Positions 17,948 to 26,044 of a DNA stretch of 64,000 nucleotides are shown in pieces. The notes beneath the pieces were generated by a model, which saw nothing but the letters and a program-made list of their open reading frames with translations, was not told the DNA's origin and made no database searches. Every line of letters starts with the position of its first letter. Position 1 is the first letter of the stretch. The position numbers were made by a program, and so were the translations under genes. The stretch lies in contig JAFXOV010000044.1 in assembly GCA_017528425.1 (NCBI GenBank), positions 87,140-151,139 on the forward strand. The letters run 5' to 3'. Origin of the DNA: Elusimicrobiota bacterium. GTDB lineage: Bacteria; Elusimicrobiota; Endomicrobiia; Endomicrobiales; Endomicrobiaceae.

Positions 17948-18814
17948 CTATATTTCAGGTATTTTTATGTCACGTTTGTAAGTCAATTTATGAATAAAAC
18001 TTTTTTCACAGGCTTTCTTAAAATCCGCATTAGATATTTTTTTCACCTTTTCAGCCTTACTTAAAATAATATGTATATTTCCATCGTTTTCATTCAGAGA
18101 GTAACCATAATATAATTTTTTGAAATCCCTATCATTTTCAAGCAAAGCAATAAACAAATAATGATGTACAAAGTAATTCAAAGAAAAATTTTCATTTTTC
18201 CAGTATTCTGTTATTGCTGCCTCCCATTTTGAAATGAGTTGATTGTACTGTTTTGAATAAATAAAGCAATTATTTATAAAAGTCTTCGCAAATTTTCCAA
18301 CACTCCTATAAATAAAAAAATCTGAATTATAAATATATCTTGGCAATTGAGAAGTTAGTAAGCAAGTTGCATCCAGCCAAAAACCACCATATTGTTTAAG
18401 TAAATAAACTCTTATAATGTCTGAAAAATGTGCATTGCCAATTATGTTTTTTCTATGTTTCTCCATTATAAACTCTGGCAATGAAAGATAATTATTTAAG
18501 TTATCGTATGTAATAACCTTAACTTCAAAATCTTTCGGCTTATTTTTTCTAAAGGATTGAAAACATTTTTTTACCAGTTCCGGAGCATTATCTTCACCCT
18601 GAAGCCAACATGTCCAAATATAGTTTCCACATTTGCAATCTTTTTTTTCTAATTCAATACCTTTTGCATACCGACTTAAATATTTTACACAACGTTCCCT
18701 GTTAACTGGTGAAATTTTATCGCGAAAAGAATCCCTTGCGGACTTGTTCCAAAACACCAACGAAGATAATAAATTAGCACATAGTTTCGTTACATTTAAT
18801 GCAATTTTATTCAT
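17948..18814 (-). CDS. Capsule-type glycosyltransferase (Caps_synth/DXD family)
   Basis: A 288-residue sugar transferase of the capsular polysaccharide synthesis type. Typical features are WTCWLQGEDNAPELVKKCF, then SDIIRVYLLKQYGG and the nucleotide-sugar site written FWLDATCLL where others have D-x-D. The donor and acceptor are not known. It has no clear ribosome site. It stands alone between an intact TupA-like gene and a decayed copy of that gene's 3' end, so it probably arrived or was duplicated together with the island. A role in decorating the cell surface is inferred from family and context. Confidence 0.82.
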   Translation of the reverse strand: MNKIALNVTKLCANLLSSLVFWNKSARDSFRDKISPVNRERCVKYLSRYAKGIELEKKDCKCGNYIWTCWLQGEDNAPELVKKCFQSFRKNKPKDFEVKVITYDNLNNYLSLPEFIMEKHRKNIIGNAHFSDIIRVYLLKQYGGFWLDATCLLTSQLPRYIYNSDFFIYRSVGKFAKTFINNCFIYSKQYNQLISKWEAAITEYWKNENFSLNYFVHHYLFIALLENDRDFKKLYYGYSLNENDGNIHIILSKAEKVKKISNADFKKACEKSFIHKLTYKRDIKIPEI

Positions 18815-18923
18815 TTTTTTAAAAAATACTTTTTTAAGTGATTAGAAAAACTATTTTATAACCTGTCTTTATCGTAATGCTGGTTATTTTACTAAATTAT
18901 GAGATATTTTGATATAATTTTTT

Positions 18924-19865
18924 TTAATCGTTCAAAAACTTTTCCGGTAACTTTAACATTTCTCCGAATTTATAGTCCCATTCAATAGGATCAAACGGAG
19001 ATGTACCGTTACCCGGAGTAAAAGTTAATTCCCCTACATAAATGTTATTATTACCGTCTTCATATAAATCAACTCTGACTAAAGGAAAAGGTTTTGCCAA
19101 TTTTTCCGCGATACTAATCATTTCATCGTAATTATTAATTTCCAACTTTACTTTACTGTTGTTTAACACATTATCATTTATAAAAGGCTGTAATTTTAAA
19201 TTTCTGTCATAAAAATTAAAAAATTTTGCGCCTTCATGTATTCCGGTTACCATCAAATATTTATAGTCCCCGTTAAAACAAAGAAATTTATAGTTCTGTG
19301 CAATTAATCCGTCTTTTCCTAAAAGCAATTTCTCGCAAATAATTCTCGGTTTTATATCTTTGTATTGCCACTCAAAATTCAAATAATAAAAATTTTTTTC
19401 CGGTCTGGTCCAAAAGTTAAGCTTTTTTATTGCACGGGCAACATCAAACGTTGATTTATCCCGGCATAAAATATTTTGTCTGCAACCCCAATTTGTTTTT
19501 ACTATAAATTGATTCGGAAACTTATCAAACTCTATTTCTTCGGGGGTATTATAAAAACCTAAACAAGGGACTAAATATTTTTCACCTGCGACATCTTTTA
19601 TATAATTTCTTACCTCTATTTTATCCGAACATTTTGTCATTAACGGATTATGATAGTAGAATTTTAGCCATTGAATTTTTTCATTGAAAGTTTTGGGATT
19701 ATCCAAATTCAACTTATAATTCAACTGTTGTTTGAATTGAACTTCTAAAACATACCGAATTTCTTCTTTGGTTATTTTTTGTGATTGTCCGGAACGAATT
19801 CTTTTATATTTAAAATTTAGTATATGTTTTAAATTGTTCCATTTCTTTTTAATTTTATCTATCAT
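18924..19865 (-). CDS. TupA-like ATP-grasp ligase
   Basis: A 313-residue ATP-grasp enzyme of the TupA type, named for teichuronopeptide synthesis and common in capsule loci, where it is thought to attach amino acids to a polymer. Visible are TFNEKIQWLKFYYH, the NQFIVKTNWGCRQNI nucleotide-binding strand, CEKLL, and the metal-site region VRVDLY near the C-terminus with GELTFTPGNG. The ATG at 19865 overlaps the radical SAM stop as ATGA, so the two are translationally coupled; the longer frame inside that gene is rejected. Substrate here is unknown: an envelope glycan or the neighbouring peptide. Confidence 0.82.
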   Translation of the reverse strand: MIDKIKKKWNNLKHILNFKYKRIRSGQSQKITKEEIRYVLEVQFKQQLNYKLNLDNPKTFNEKIQWLKFYYHNPLMTKCSDKIEVRNYIKDVAGEKYLVPCLGFYNTPEEIEFDKFPNQFIVKTNWGCRQNILCRDKSTFDVARAIKKLNFWTRPEKNFYYLNFEWQYKDIKPRIICEKLLLGKDGLIAQNYKFLCFNGDYKYLMVTGIHEGAKFFNFYDRNLKLQPFINDNVLNNSKVKLEINNYDEMISIAEKLAKPFPLVRVDLYEDGNNNIYVGELTFTPGNGTSPFDPIEWDYKFGEMLKLPEKFLND

Positions 19866-20890
19866 ACTTCTTTCCAACATTGCGGATCTGCTGCATAAAA
19901 ATTGTGCGTTTTGCCGTAAGCCACGGCAGGACATCCTCTGCAAAAGCTTAACAACTCGCATTTGGAACACTTTTCGAATTTATCGTAATCTCTGTATCGT
20001 TCCATTTCGTTGAACCAAACATCCGATATTTTGTTTTCTAAAGCATTTCCTACTTTACCGTCAAATCTTCTGCAAGCGAGCAAATCTCCGTTTGAACAAA
20101 TAGTCATGTGGCTATTTCCGCAATTGCAACCGTCATATATGATTCCTTTTTCCGCCCGTTCGGGAATTTTAAAAATTCCTTTTTCGTAAAGATACAATGT
20201 CCACAAATGATCTTTATATCCGAAATAAGTTTTACAGCCTTTACTTTTATATTGTTGAAATTTGTTATAACATTTATCCAACAACTCTCTGTATTCCAAC
20301 GGTTTTATATTTGTATCTTTTTGCAAACTTGTAGGACAATATCTTGCAAAACCGAAGATATTTACTTCATGTTCAACAACAACATCTATAAGGTCAGGAA
20401 TTTCATTTATATTCTTGTCCGAAACGGTTGTCATTATAACAGAATCAATTCCGGCATCATTTATACATTTTATTTTTTCCAGAGTAATATCAAAAGAGCC
20501 CGGTTTTCTGAACCAATCGTGTGTTTGTTTCATGCCGTCTATCGACATTTGATAACTATCACAGCCGTAACTTTTTAATTTTTTGCAAAGTTCGGTATCT
20601 ATATGAAAAGGATTACCTAAAATTGAAAACTCACAATTGTGATTTTTCATTATTTCAAGTAAACTCCAAAAATCTTTGTTAAGAAGAGGATCTCCGCCGG
20701 TAATTACAAAGTTAGGTTTTCTGGCGACCTTTGAACAAAATTCAATACAGTTATCAAAAACTTTTTTCATTTGTTCCAAAGACATAGAAACTATAGGTTT
20801 GGTTACGTTTTCCGAAAAGATATAACAATGCTTACATCTTTGATCACATTCATCCGTTATATGCCATTGAAAAGAAAAATATTGTTTCAT
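19862..20890 (-). CDS. Radical SAM/SPASM peptide-maturase-like enzyme
   Basis: A 342-residue radical SAM enzyme. The [4Fe-4S] motif C-x3-C-x2-C is Cys15, 19 and 22, in TDECDQRCKHCYIF. ITGGDP is the GGE-like SAM motif. The C-terminal SPASM region binds auxiliary clusters through several cysteines: GCNCGNSHMTIC, then ACRRF, then KCSKCELLSFCRGC and DPQCW. SPASM enzymes often install thioether or carbon links in ribosomal peptides. The gene lies directly downstream of a Cys-repeat small ORF, separated by a terminator-like hairpin, and is coupled to the TupA-like gene. Whether its substrate is that peptide is inferred. It resembles ACGX-system and SCIFF-type maturases in outline but I cannot assign a subfamily. 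Confidence 0.9.
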   Translation of the reverse strand: MKQYFSFQWHITDECDQRCKHCYIFSENVTKPIVSMSLEQMKKVFDNCIEFCSKVARKPNFVITGGDPLLNKDFWSLLEIMKNHNCEFSILGNPFHIDTELCKKLKSYGCDSYQMSIDGMKQTHDWFRKPGSFDITLEKIKCINDAGIDSVIMTTVSDKNINEIPDLIDVVVEHEVNIFGFARYCPTSLQKDTNIKPLEYRELLDKCYNKFQQYKSKGCKTYFGYKDHLWTLYLYEKGIFKIPERAEKGIIYDGCNCGNSHMTICSNGDLLACRRFDGKVGNALENKISDVWFNEMERYRDYDKFEKCSKCELLSFCRGCPAVAYGKTHNFYAADPQCWKEV

Positions 20891-20902
20891 ATATTCCTAC
20901 AT

Positions 20903-20936
20903 AAAAAAAAGACCCCTTTATAAAAAAGAGGTCTCT
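20903..20936 (-). terminator. Terminator-like hairpin inside peptide/rSAM operon
   Basis: On the minus strand AGACCTCTTT pairs with AAAGGGGTCT (one G-U) around a T-rich loop and is followed by eight T residues. It sits between the peptide stop and the radical SAM start, 12 bases before the latter, so it should let only part of transcription through and make peptide more abundant than enzyme. Confidence 0.82.
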
Positions 20937-20947
20937 TATATTTAAAA

Positions 20948-21154
20948 TTATTTTGACGGCATACAAGATGCTGTTTTTGTTACCATACCACAACCCACAG
21001 GTCTCTTTACCGCTTGGCAAGACACACCGCGACCTGTTGACTTTGCTATAACATTGCAACCGGTAGCCTCATGTATATTAACAGCAATATTACAACCCGT
21101 TGACTTATTATTTTGTATTTCTGCATTCCAAGCATATAAATTCTTTAAAGACAT
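20948..21154 (-). CDS. Cys-repeat small peptide, candidate RiPP precursor
   Basis: A 68-residue peptide: a Cys-free front part (KNLYAWNAEIQNNK) and a back part with five Cys at 21, 33, 46, 55 and 64, spaced 12, 13, 9 and 9. The cysteines recur in short related contexts: STGCN, ATGCN, VSCQ, VGCG, ASCM. Small residues precede each Cys. The ATG at 21154 has AGGAGGT at optimal distance; a longer in-frame start at 21211 has none. It has its own near-consensus promoter and is followed by a partial terminator and a SPASM radical SAM gene, the usual layout of a peptide natural product or signal precursor. I found no known family by eye; the ACGX and SCIFF precursors are the closest in style. Confidence 0.8.
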   Translation of the reverse strand: MSLKNLYAWNAEIQNNKSTGCNIAVNIHEATGCNVIAKSTGRGVSCQAVKRPVGCGMVTKTASCMPSK

Positions 21155-21199
21155 TTTATACCTCCTAACTAATTTCTGTATTAATAGGTACTTTATTCT

Positions 21200-21228
21200 A
21201 TTATATACCACTTTTTGCTTTTTTGCAA
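21200..21228 (-). promoter_or_regulatory. sigma-70 promoter of the peptide/rSAM operon
   Basis: -35 TTGCAA (21228-21223), 17 bases, perfect -10 TATAAT (21205-21200), on the minus strand, 45 bases before the peptide start and immediately after the proS stop codon. Confidence 0.78.
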
Positions 21229-21234
21229 CAACTT

Positions 21235-22959
21235 TTATACTTCATATTTCTTAAGTTCTTCCACTATTTTTGAAACTATTTCTTCTTTCTTAACTATTTG
21301 TGCTCCGGATTTATCGTCTTTTCTGTTTTTGAATTCAACATTGCCGTTCTTAAGATTTTTTTCACCGATAGTAATTCTAAACGGTATACCTATCAAATCG
21401 GCATCTTTAAACTTTATACCTGCTCTTTCATCTCTGTCATCAAGCAACACATCTATTTTTAATGCTCTGAGTTCTTTATATATTGCTTCAGCAGTTTCTT
21501 TTATTTGTTCGTTATTAAAATCAACAGGTATAATGGAAACTTTATATGCGGCAAGAGGTACCGGCCAAATGATACCGTTCTCATCGTAAGATTGTTCTAT
21601 TGTTGCCGCAAGTATTCTTGTTACACCTATACCGTAACAGCCCATAATCATTAAATTTTCTTTACCGTTGGCATCAAGATATGTTGCTTTCATGGATTTG
21701 GAATATTTTGTTCCGAGTTTAAATATGTGTCCTATTTCTATACCTCTGGAAAACTGCAACTTTTCTTTTTTGCATCTCGGGCAAACATCACCGTGAACAA
21801 CTTTTCTTAAATCAGCAACGACGTCTGCTTTATAATCTTTATTATAATTTACATTTTTTATGTGCATATCATCTTTATTTGCACCGATAACACCGTTAAC
21901 AATATTTACAACCGAATAATCGGCATATATTTTAATTTTTTTCTTTAAATTTACGGGACCTGCAAAACCGACTTTTGCACCTGTAACTTCCATAATAATT
22001 TCGGGTGTTGCAAGTTCAAGTTCACTGCAACCTATTACGGATTGCAACTTTATTTCGTTAATTTCGTAATCACCTCTTACCAAAACAGCTATCGGGTTAC
22101 CGTCTGCAACATAAATAATTGTTTTAATGAATTTTTGCGCGGAAGAATTTAAAAATTTGGAAACGTCTTCGATAGTTCCTACATTGGGTGTGGAAATTTC
22201 CTGCATATCCAACACTTGTTCGTTGGATTTTTCGTATATATCTTCCAAGCATTCCGCTTTTTCGGAGTTCGCACCGTAACCGCAATTGCACCATGCAATT
22301 TCTTCTTCACCTGTATCTGCAAGCACCATAAACTCATGAGAAAAGTTTCCGCCTATTGCACCGGCAGCAGCTTCAACGGCTCTGAATTTGAATCCGCATC
22401 TTTTACAAATTCTTTCATAAGCGGCATAAACTTTTTTATAATATTCTTCCAAATCCGCTTCGGTTGCATGGAAAGAATATGCATCTTTCATTATAAATTC
22501 TCTTGCTCTCATAACACCGAATCTCGGTCTTATTTCATCTCTGAACTTTATACCAAACTGATAAAGCATCACAGGCAACTGTTTATAAGATCTTATAAAA
22601 CTTCTTGCAAGGTCCGTAATTGCTTCTTCGTGCGTAGGAGCAAGTGCAAATTCCGCATTTTTTCTATCTTTTATTCTGAAAAGTTCTTTACCGTAAACAT
22701 TCCATCTTCCCGTTTCTATCCACAATTCTTTGGGTAACAACAACGGAAGTTTTACTTCCTGTCCGTCTATTGAAGCCATTTCTTCTCTGATAACGGTCAT
22801 AACATTTTCAAGTGTTTTTAATCCTAACGGCAAAATTTCAAAAAGTCCGCTGCCCAATTTTTTTACCATTCCGGAACGAACCATAAGTTTTGCCGAAATG
22901 TTATCCATATCCGAAGGTGCTTCTTTTAATGTTGGTATAAAAGCTTTTGAAAAGTACAT
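21235..22959 (-). CDS. proS: Prolyl-tRNA synthetase
   Basis: Class II synthetase charging tRNA-Pro, 574 residues, the bacterial form with an editing insertion. Motif 2 is seen in FRDEIRPRFGVMRAREFIMKDAYSFH, the insertion domain that deacylates Ala-tRNA-Pro lies at about residues 225-400, and the GCYGIGVTR motif 3 and the anticodon domain (AAYKVSIIPVDF onward) follow. GGAG precedes the ATG. It has a normal length and no nearby tRNA-Pro. No T-box leader was seen in the 120 bases upstream. Confidence 0.97.
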   Translation of the reverse strand: MYFSKAFIPTLKEAPSDMDNISAKLMVRSGMVKKLGSGLFEILPLGLKTLENVMTVIREEMASIDGQEVKLPLLLPKELWIETGRWNVYGKELFRIKDRKNAEFALAPTHEEAITDLARSFIRSYKQLPVMLYQFGIKFRDEIRPRFGVMRAREFIMKDAYSFHATEADLEEYYKKVYAAYERICKRCGFKFRAVEAAAGAIGGNFSHEFMVLADTGEEEIAWCNCGYGANSEKAECLEDIYEKSNEQVLDMQEISTPNVGTIEDVSKFLNSSAQKFIKTIIYVADGNPIAVLVRGDYEINEIKLQSVIGCSELELATPEIIMEVTGAKVGFAGPVNLKKKIKIYADYSVVNIVNGVIGANKDDMHIKNVNYNKDYKADVVADLRKVVHGDVCPRCKKEKLQFSRGIEIGHIFKLGTKYSKSMKATYLDANGKENLMIMGCYGIGVTRILAATIEQSYDENGIIWPVPLAAYKVSIIPVDFNNEQIKETAEAIYKELRALKIDVLLDDRDERAGIKFKDADLIGIPFRITIGEKNLKNGNVEFKNRKDDKSGAQIVKKEEIVSKIVEELKKYEV

Positions 22960-23030
22960 TTTTATGCTCCGATAAATTATTATAAATTTTTATTCCGTAT
23001 ATTTTATCATTTTTTATACTAAATAAACAA

Positions 23031-23063
23031 AAAAAGCTTCCGTTATTTTTTAACGGAAGCTTT
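23031..23063 (-). terminator. Terminator after LolA-like gene
   Basis: AAAGCTTCCGTTA pairs with TAACGGAAGCTTT; on the minus strand it is followed by seven T residues. It lies 20 bases after the stop of the exported protein gene and isolates proS. Confidence 0.87.
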
Positions 23064-23084
23064 ATTAAATTTTTAAGCCGTTAT

Positions 23085-23855
23085 TTAATCTTTATCATAC
23101 TGTTCTTTAAGTTTTTGCAAATATTGTTGTTTCATTTCATTTTCATTAAAAGACGACATATTTGAAGAGTTAATAATGAAAGTGTTTTTCGGTAATGTTA
23201 ACATTTTTTTAGATATGTTGTTACTGAAATCTATAATATCAATGGTCTCTTTTTTCTGTACTGCGGACTTCCATTCCGTTTCTCTTTTATATTTGCTTCT
23301 TATAACGTGTTCAATTCTTGTGGGATAACCGTACTGCTCGGCTATATAGAATTTTAACACTCTTTGTACGGTAAACGGTTTATTGTACTCATCAAGCATT
23401 TTTTTCTCGCTGACAACTTTTTCCGCTGCCTGGCATTGGTATCCGTTAGCAATTCCTCTGTTTAATAATACCAATTCTTTATAATTAAGATTTTCAAAAC
23501 TTTTAAAAGCTTCTTCTATATCTTCTTTTGCATCTTCAGGTAAAACAGTGGCAGACAAAAGCGTAACTTTCGACGATTCCGGTAAAACCGGAAGTTGATA
23601 CATCTTGTTATCGCAGACAAGATATTTGTTACCGCCATATTCTTCGGATTCAAACAATTTGCTGTTACCTCTTTCGGAAATTGTAAATTTTCTTTTATCG
23701 CCGCCTTCATAATCACTCGGCAAAATAACCGTGTATGTTATACCTTGTTCTTGCATACTGTTTTTTTTAACTTGTAAATATGTGGCAACATCTGCGGCAC
23801 AAACAACACTTGCCGCACATATTAAACTTGCAAGAACAACGCCTAATTTTTTCAT
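23085..23855 (-). CDS. Exported LolA-like protein
   Basis: A 256-residue secreted protein with a clear signal peptide (residues 1-20, cleavage near VCAA). The body has repeated beta strands such as TFAILPSDYEGG-like YTVILPSDYEG, YLVCDNKMYQLP and a late LPKNTFI. It is similar in outline to LolA/LolB outer-membrane lipoprotein carriers and DUF4412-type proteins, but I see no defining motif. The following gene product has the same overall plan (MKKS signal, GISYNIHVV, NGYACQVFKSKDD), so they are probably distant paralogues. ATG at 23855 has GGAG upstream. Confidence 0.65.
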   Translation of the reverse strand: MKKLGVVLASLICAASVVCAADVATYLQVKKNSMQEQGITYTVILPSDYEGGDKRKFTISERGNSKLFESEEYGGNKYLVCDNKMYQLPVLPESSKVTLLSATVLPEDAKEDIEEAFKSFENLNYKELVLLNRGIANGYQCQAAEKVVSEKKMLDEYNKPFTVQRVLKFYIAEQYGYPTRIEHVIRSKYKRETEWKSAVQKKETIDIIDFSNNISKKMLTLPKNTFIINSSNMSSFNENEMKQQYLQKLKEQYDKD

Positions 23856-23876
23856 GCTTTTAATCTCCAAACCTGT

Positions 23877-24497
23877 TTACTGTATATTTTGTAAAAGACT
23901 TTCCGGTGAAAAGTTTGACACATCCATAATATTAACACCTTCTGGTAAAACAAACAAACTGTCTTTTACATTTCCCGTTTTAAAATTTGTTATATTCGTT
24001 TCCGAAGTTTCTTCTTTCACATAAGTAGGTAATCCGTAATCGTCCGTTAAATAATATTCAACATCACTGCCGTCATCTTTAGATTTGAACACTTGGCAGG
24101 CATAACCGTTTTTCGTTGTTTTTTCAACAAAATTCAGTTCATCCGCTTTATCCTGGATTGCATCAAACGTAGCTTGTTTAATATCTGTGTTTTCCATGTT
24201 CATTTTCATGGCAACATTATCTTTTTCGGAAAAAATATACACGTTGTTACCATCCATTATTGTACTTCCCTGCGGTGCATCTATTCTTATTTTTTCCCCT
24301 TTCATGTAAACCTTTGCCTTAAGAGTTTTTTTGTTTTTCGTTCCGGTTACAACATGAATGTTATAACTTATCCCCTGATTCTTTAAAGATTCCATCTTAT
24401 CAAAAGCATTTTTGAACATTTCTTTAGAATCCGCGGCAAACAAAGAACTTACCGCAAAGCAACAAATTGTTAAACACAACATTAAACTTTTTTTCAT
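23877..24497 (-). CDS. Exported LolA-like/DUF4412-like protein
   Basis: A 206-residue secreted protein: signal peptide residues 1-21, then a beta-rich domain (NIHVVTGTKNKKTLKAKVYMKGEKIRIDAPQG in pieces, TIMDGNNVYIFSEKDNVAMKM, NGYACQVFKSKDDGSDVEYYLTDDYGLPTYV). This layout is that of the LolA-like fold used to carry or sense lipid in the periplasm, and of DUF4412 proteins. No experimental role is claimed. It is cotranscribed with a second protein of the same plan (7-base-scale spacing) and lies downstream of the ACT-type regulator and deacetylase. Confidence 0.68.
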   Translation of the reverse strand: MKKSLMLCLTICCFAVSSLFAADSKEMFKNAFDKMESLKNQGISYNIHVVTGTKNKKTLKAKVYMKGEKIRIDAPQGSTIMDGNNVYIFSEKDNVAMKMNMENTDIKQATFDAIQDKADELNFVEKTTKNGYACQVFKSKDDGSDVEYYLTDDYGLPTYVKEETSETNITNFKTGNVKDSLFVLPEGVNIMDVSNFSPESLLQNIQ

Positions 24498-24518
24498 TAT
24501 AATTCTCCTGAACTAAAC

Positions 24519-24764
24519 CTATATTGAAACGGCTTTTACTTTAACCCCGCTTAATTTAGACAACTTCTTGGTCATTAAAGTTACTTCTCTTTTGTTTCCC
24601 AAGAATTCCAATATTATAAGACCGGTCTGAGAACATTTTTTCGGGGTGCTGCCCGTAATACCTAATCTTGTTTTTATAAGGCAACCGTATTCACTTAAAA
24701 CTTCCTGAACGGCAACTGCCGTATTTTTTCTGTGTTCAACCGAAATAATAACAATGTTTTTCAT
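24519..24764 (-). CDS. TM1266-like ACT-domain regulator (hydrogenase-associated family)
   Basis: An 81-residue single ACT-like domain: NIVIISVEHRKNTAVAVQEVLSEYG, KTRLGI and GVKVKAVSI at the end. It matches the small TM1266 family described as a regulator of iron-only hydrogenase systems and related to the ACT domain of NikR. No hydrogenase gene is in the window. Its ATG overlaps the end of the deacetylase gene as a 4-base coupling and has a strong AGGAGGAA site. The family call is by pattern; a different small ACT protein is possible. Confidence 0.72.
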   Translation of the reverse strand: MKNIVIISVEHRKNTAVAVQEVLSEYGCLIKTRLGITGSTPKKCSQTGLIILEFLGNKREVTLMTKKLSKLSGVKVKAVSI

Positions 24765-25453
24765 AGTTTTTCCTCCTGATTTCTTTTATTTATCATTTCC
24801 CCTACCGTTACAAAATTATATTTTTTTTCTTTTAATTTATCTATCAATGCCGGCAACATTTTTACGATTTTAGGATTTTTCTGTAAATCGTGCATAAGAA
24901 AAATTGTGCCGGGTTTGGCATTTTCCAAATACAGTTTCAACATTTCTTCCTGATCCAAATCTCTTTCCCAATCTATACCGAAAGTCCAATTAATTATTTT
25001 ATAGTTTGTTTCTTTTGCAATCTCTATCGCATCTTCTCTTAAATATCCGTGCGGAAACCTTACCAACTTTGTTCTGTAACCGGTAATATCTCTTATTAAA
25101 TCCTGACACGACAACAGTTCTTCTTTTATTTTTTCTTCTTTACCTGTTTCTTCATCATACCTGAAAAAGTTCATATGGTTGTATGTATGATTCGCAAGTT
25201 CGTGCCCTTTGGAATAAATTTCTTTTACAAGTTTCGGCCTTTTGACAACGGATGTTCCCAAAAGAAAAAATGTGGCTTTAACATCTTTTTTATCTAAAAT
25301 CTTTAATATATCTTTTGTGTTTAAACCGGGCCCGTCATCAAAAGAAAGAGCTATTTCTTTTATATCGGAACTGCCCCTTGTATAAAACACCTGTTCCGCA
25401 TATAAAGGCACGGCAACAATTAAAAGCAACAGTATAAAAACTATTTTTTTCAT
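24761..25453 (-). CDS. Polysaccharide deacetylase (NodB-like)
   Basis: A 230-residue exported metal-dependent deacetylase with a signal peptide (about residues 1-19). The NodB blocks are clear: LSFDDGPGLNT (catalytic base and first metal ligand), ATFFLLG, HELANHTYNHMN (two His ligands), RFPHGY and a late LMHDL. Substrates of the family include chitin, peptidoglycan and surface glycans; which one is not shown. It sits among envelope and lipid genes and its stop overlaps the ACT-type regulator. Confidence 0.9.
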   Translation of the reverse strand: MKKIVFILLLLIVAVPLYAEQVFYTRGSSDIKEIALSFDDGPGLNTKDILKILDKKDVKATFFLLGTSVVKRPKLVKEIYSKGHELANHTYNHMNFFRYDEETGKEEKIKEELLSCQDLIRDITGYRTKLVRFPHGYLREDAIEIAKETNYKIINWTFGIDWERDLDQEEMLKLYLENAKPGTIFLMHDLQKNPKIVKMLPALIDKLKEKKYNFVTVGEMINKRNQEEKL

Positions 25454-25459
25454 GTTTTT

Positions 25460-26044
25460 TTAAAAGAATCTTGCAATATATGTTAATATACCCGCATTTA
25501 TTATTTGCATCCAAAAATTGTCGTTTAAAGGCCAAGGAATCGTTTCTATAAAAGCGGCGATAAGTGCACCGACAACCGCAAACTGCCAAGTGGGCAACAC
25601 TATTAGACCCACAATTAAGCAAGCCATAAAACAGGCAAATGTTCCTTCCAAAGATTTCCCTGCATATATTTTATGTTTACCGTAAGCTTTACCGAAAAGA
25701 GCGGCACAAGCATCACCGAACGCAAGATACAAAAAACTTGCCAACACAAACGTTTTTTCCGGAAACAAAAGTATTGTTAAAAATGCTCCCGAAAGTGTCC
25801 ACGGCAAACCGCTTATTTTATGAGTTTCGGATTCTCTGTGAACACCGCCCAAAACTTTCAATATAAACACATTAAACTTTTCATTTCTTGCTCTGATAAA
25901 CTCGCCCAGCAACACAATTATTATTGCAATTAACAAACCTGTCAAAACTACGGTTTTAGGCAAGAACCAGTATGCCGCAACATAAATAAGTGTAAGAATG
26001 TGGAACGTCTTTCTTTTTATTTCGTCTTTAGGAAAACCAAACAT
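25460..26044 (-). CDS. Diacylglycerol/polyprenol kinase family membrane protein
   Basis: A 194-residue protein with about six hydrophobic segments. The conserved EIKRKTFHIL start and FGDACAALFGKAYGKHKIYAGKSLEGT region correspond to the SEC59/DGK1 family of CTP-dependent lipid kinases, which phosphorylate dolichol or diacylglycerol; bacterial members are thought to recycle lipids. The ending, LNDNFWMQIINAGILTYI, fits. Its ATG overlaps the end of the M50-like gene by 28 bases, so these two membrane proteins are coupled. Confidence 0.85.
   Translation of the reverse strand: MFGFPKDEIKRKTFHILTLIYVAAYWFLPKTVVLTGLLIAIIIVLLGEFIRARNEKFNVFILKVLGGVHRESETHKISGLPWTLSGAFLTILLFPEKTFVLASFLYLAFGDACAALFGKAYGKHKIYAGKSLEGTFACFMACLIVGLIVLPTWQFAVVGALIAAFIETIPWPLNDNFWMQIINAGILTYIARFF

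Noticed and set aside
18924..19865. ATP-grasp as a graspetide-type peptide macrocyclase
   Set aside because: The sequence looks TupA-like rather than of the microviridin type, and the precursor lacks the Thr/Glu-rich core expected of graspetides; left open as a glycan or peptide ligase.
22216..22737. A 173-residue plus-strand ORF
   Set aside because: It is entirely antisense to proS and has no motif or ribosome site.
22960..23084. T-box leader before proS
   Set aside because: No T-box consensus or specifier stem is visible; the segment holds only the terminator of the upstream gene.
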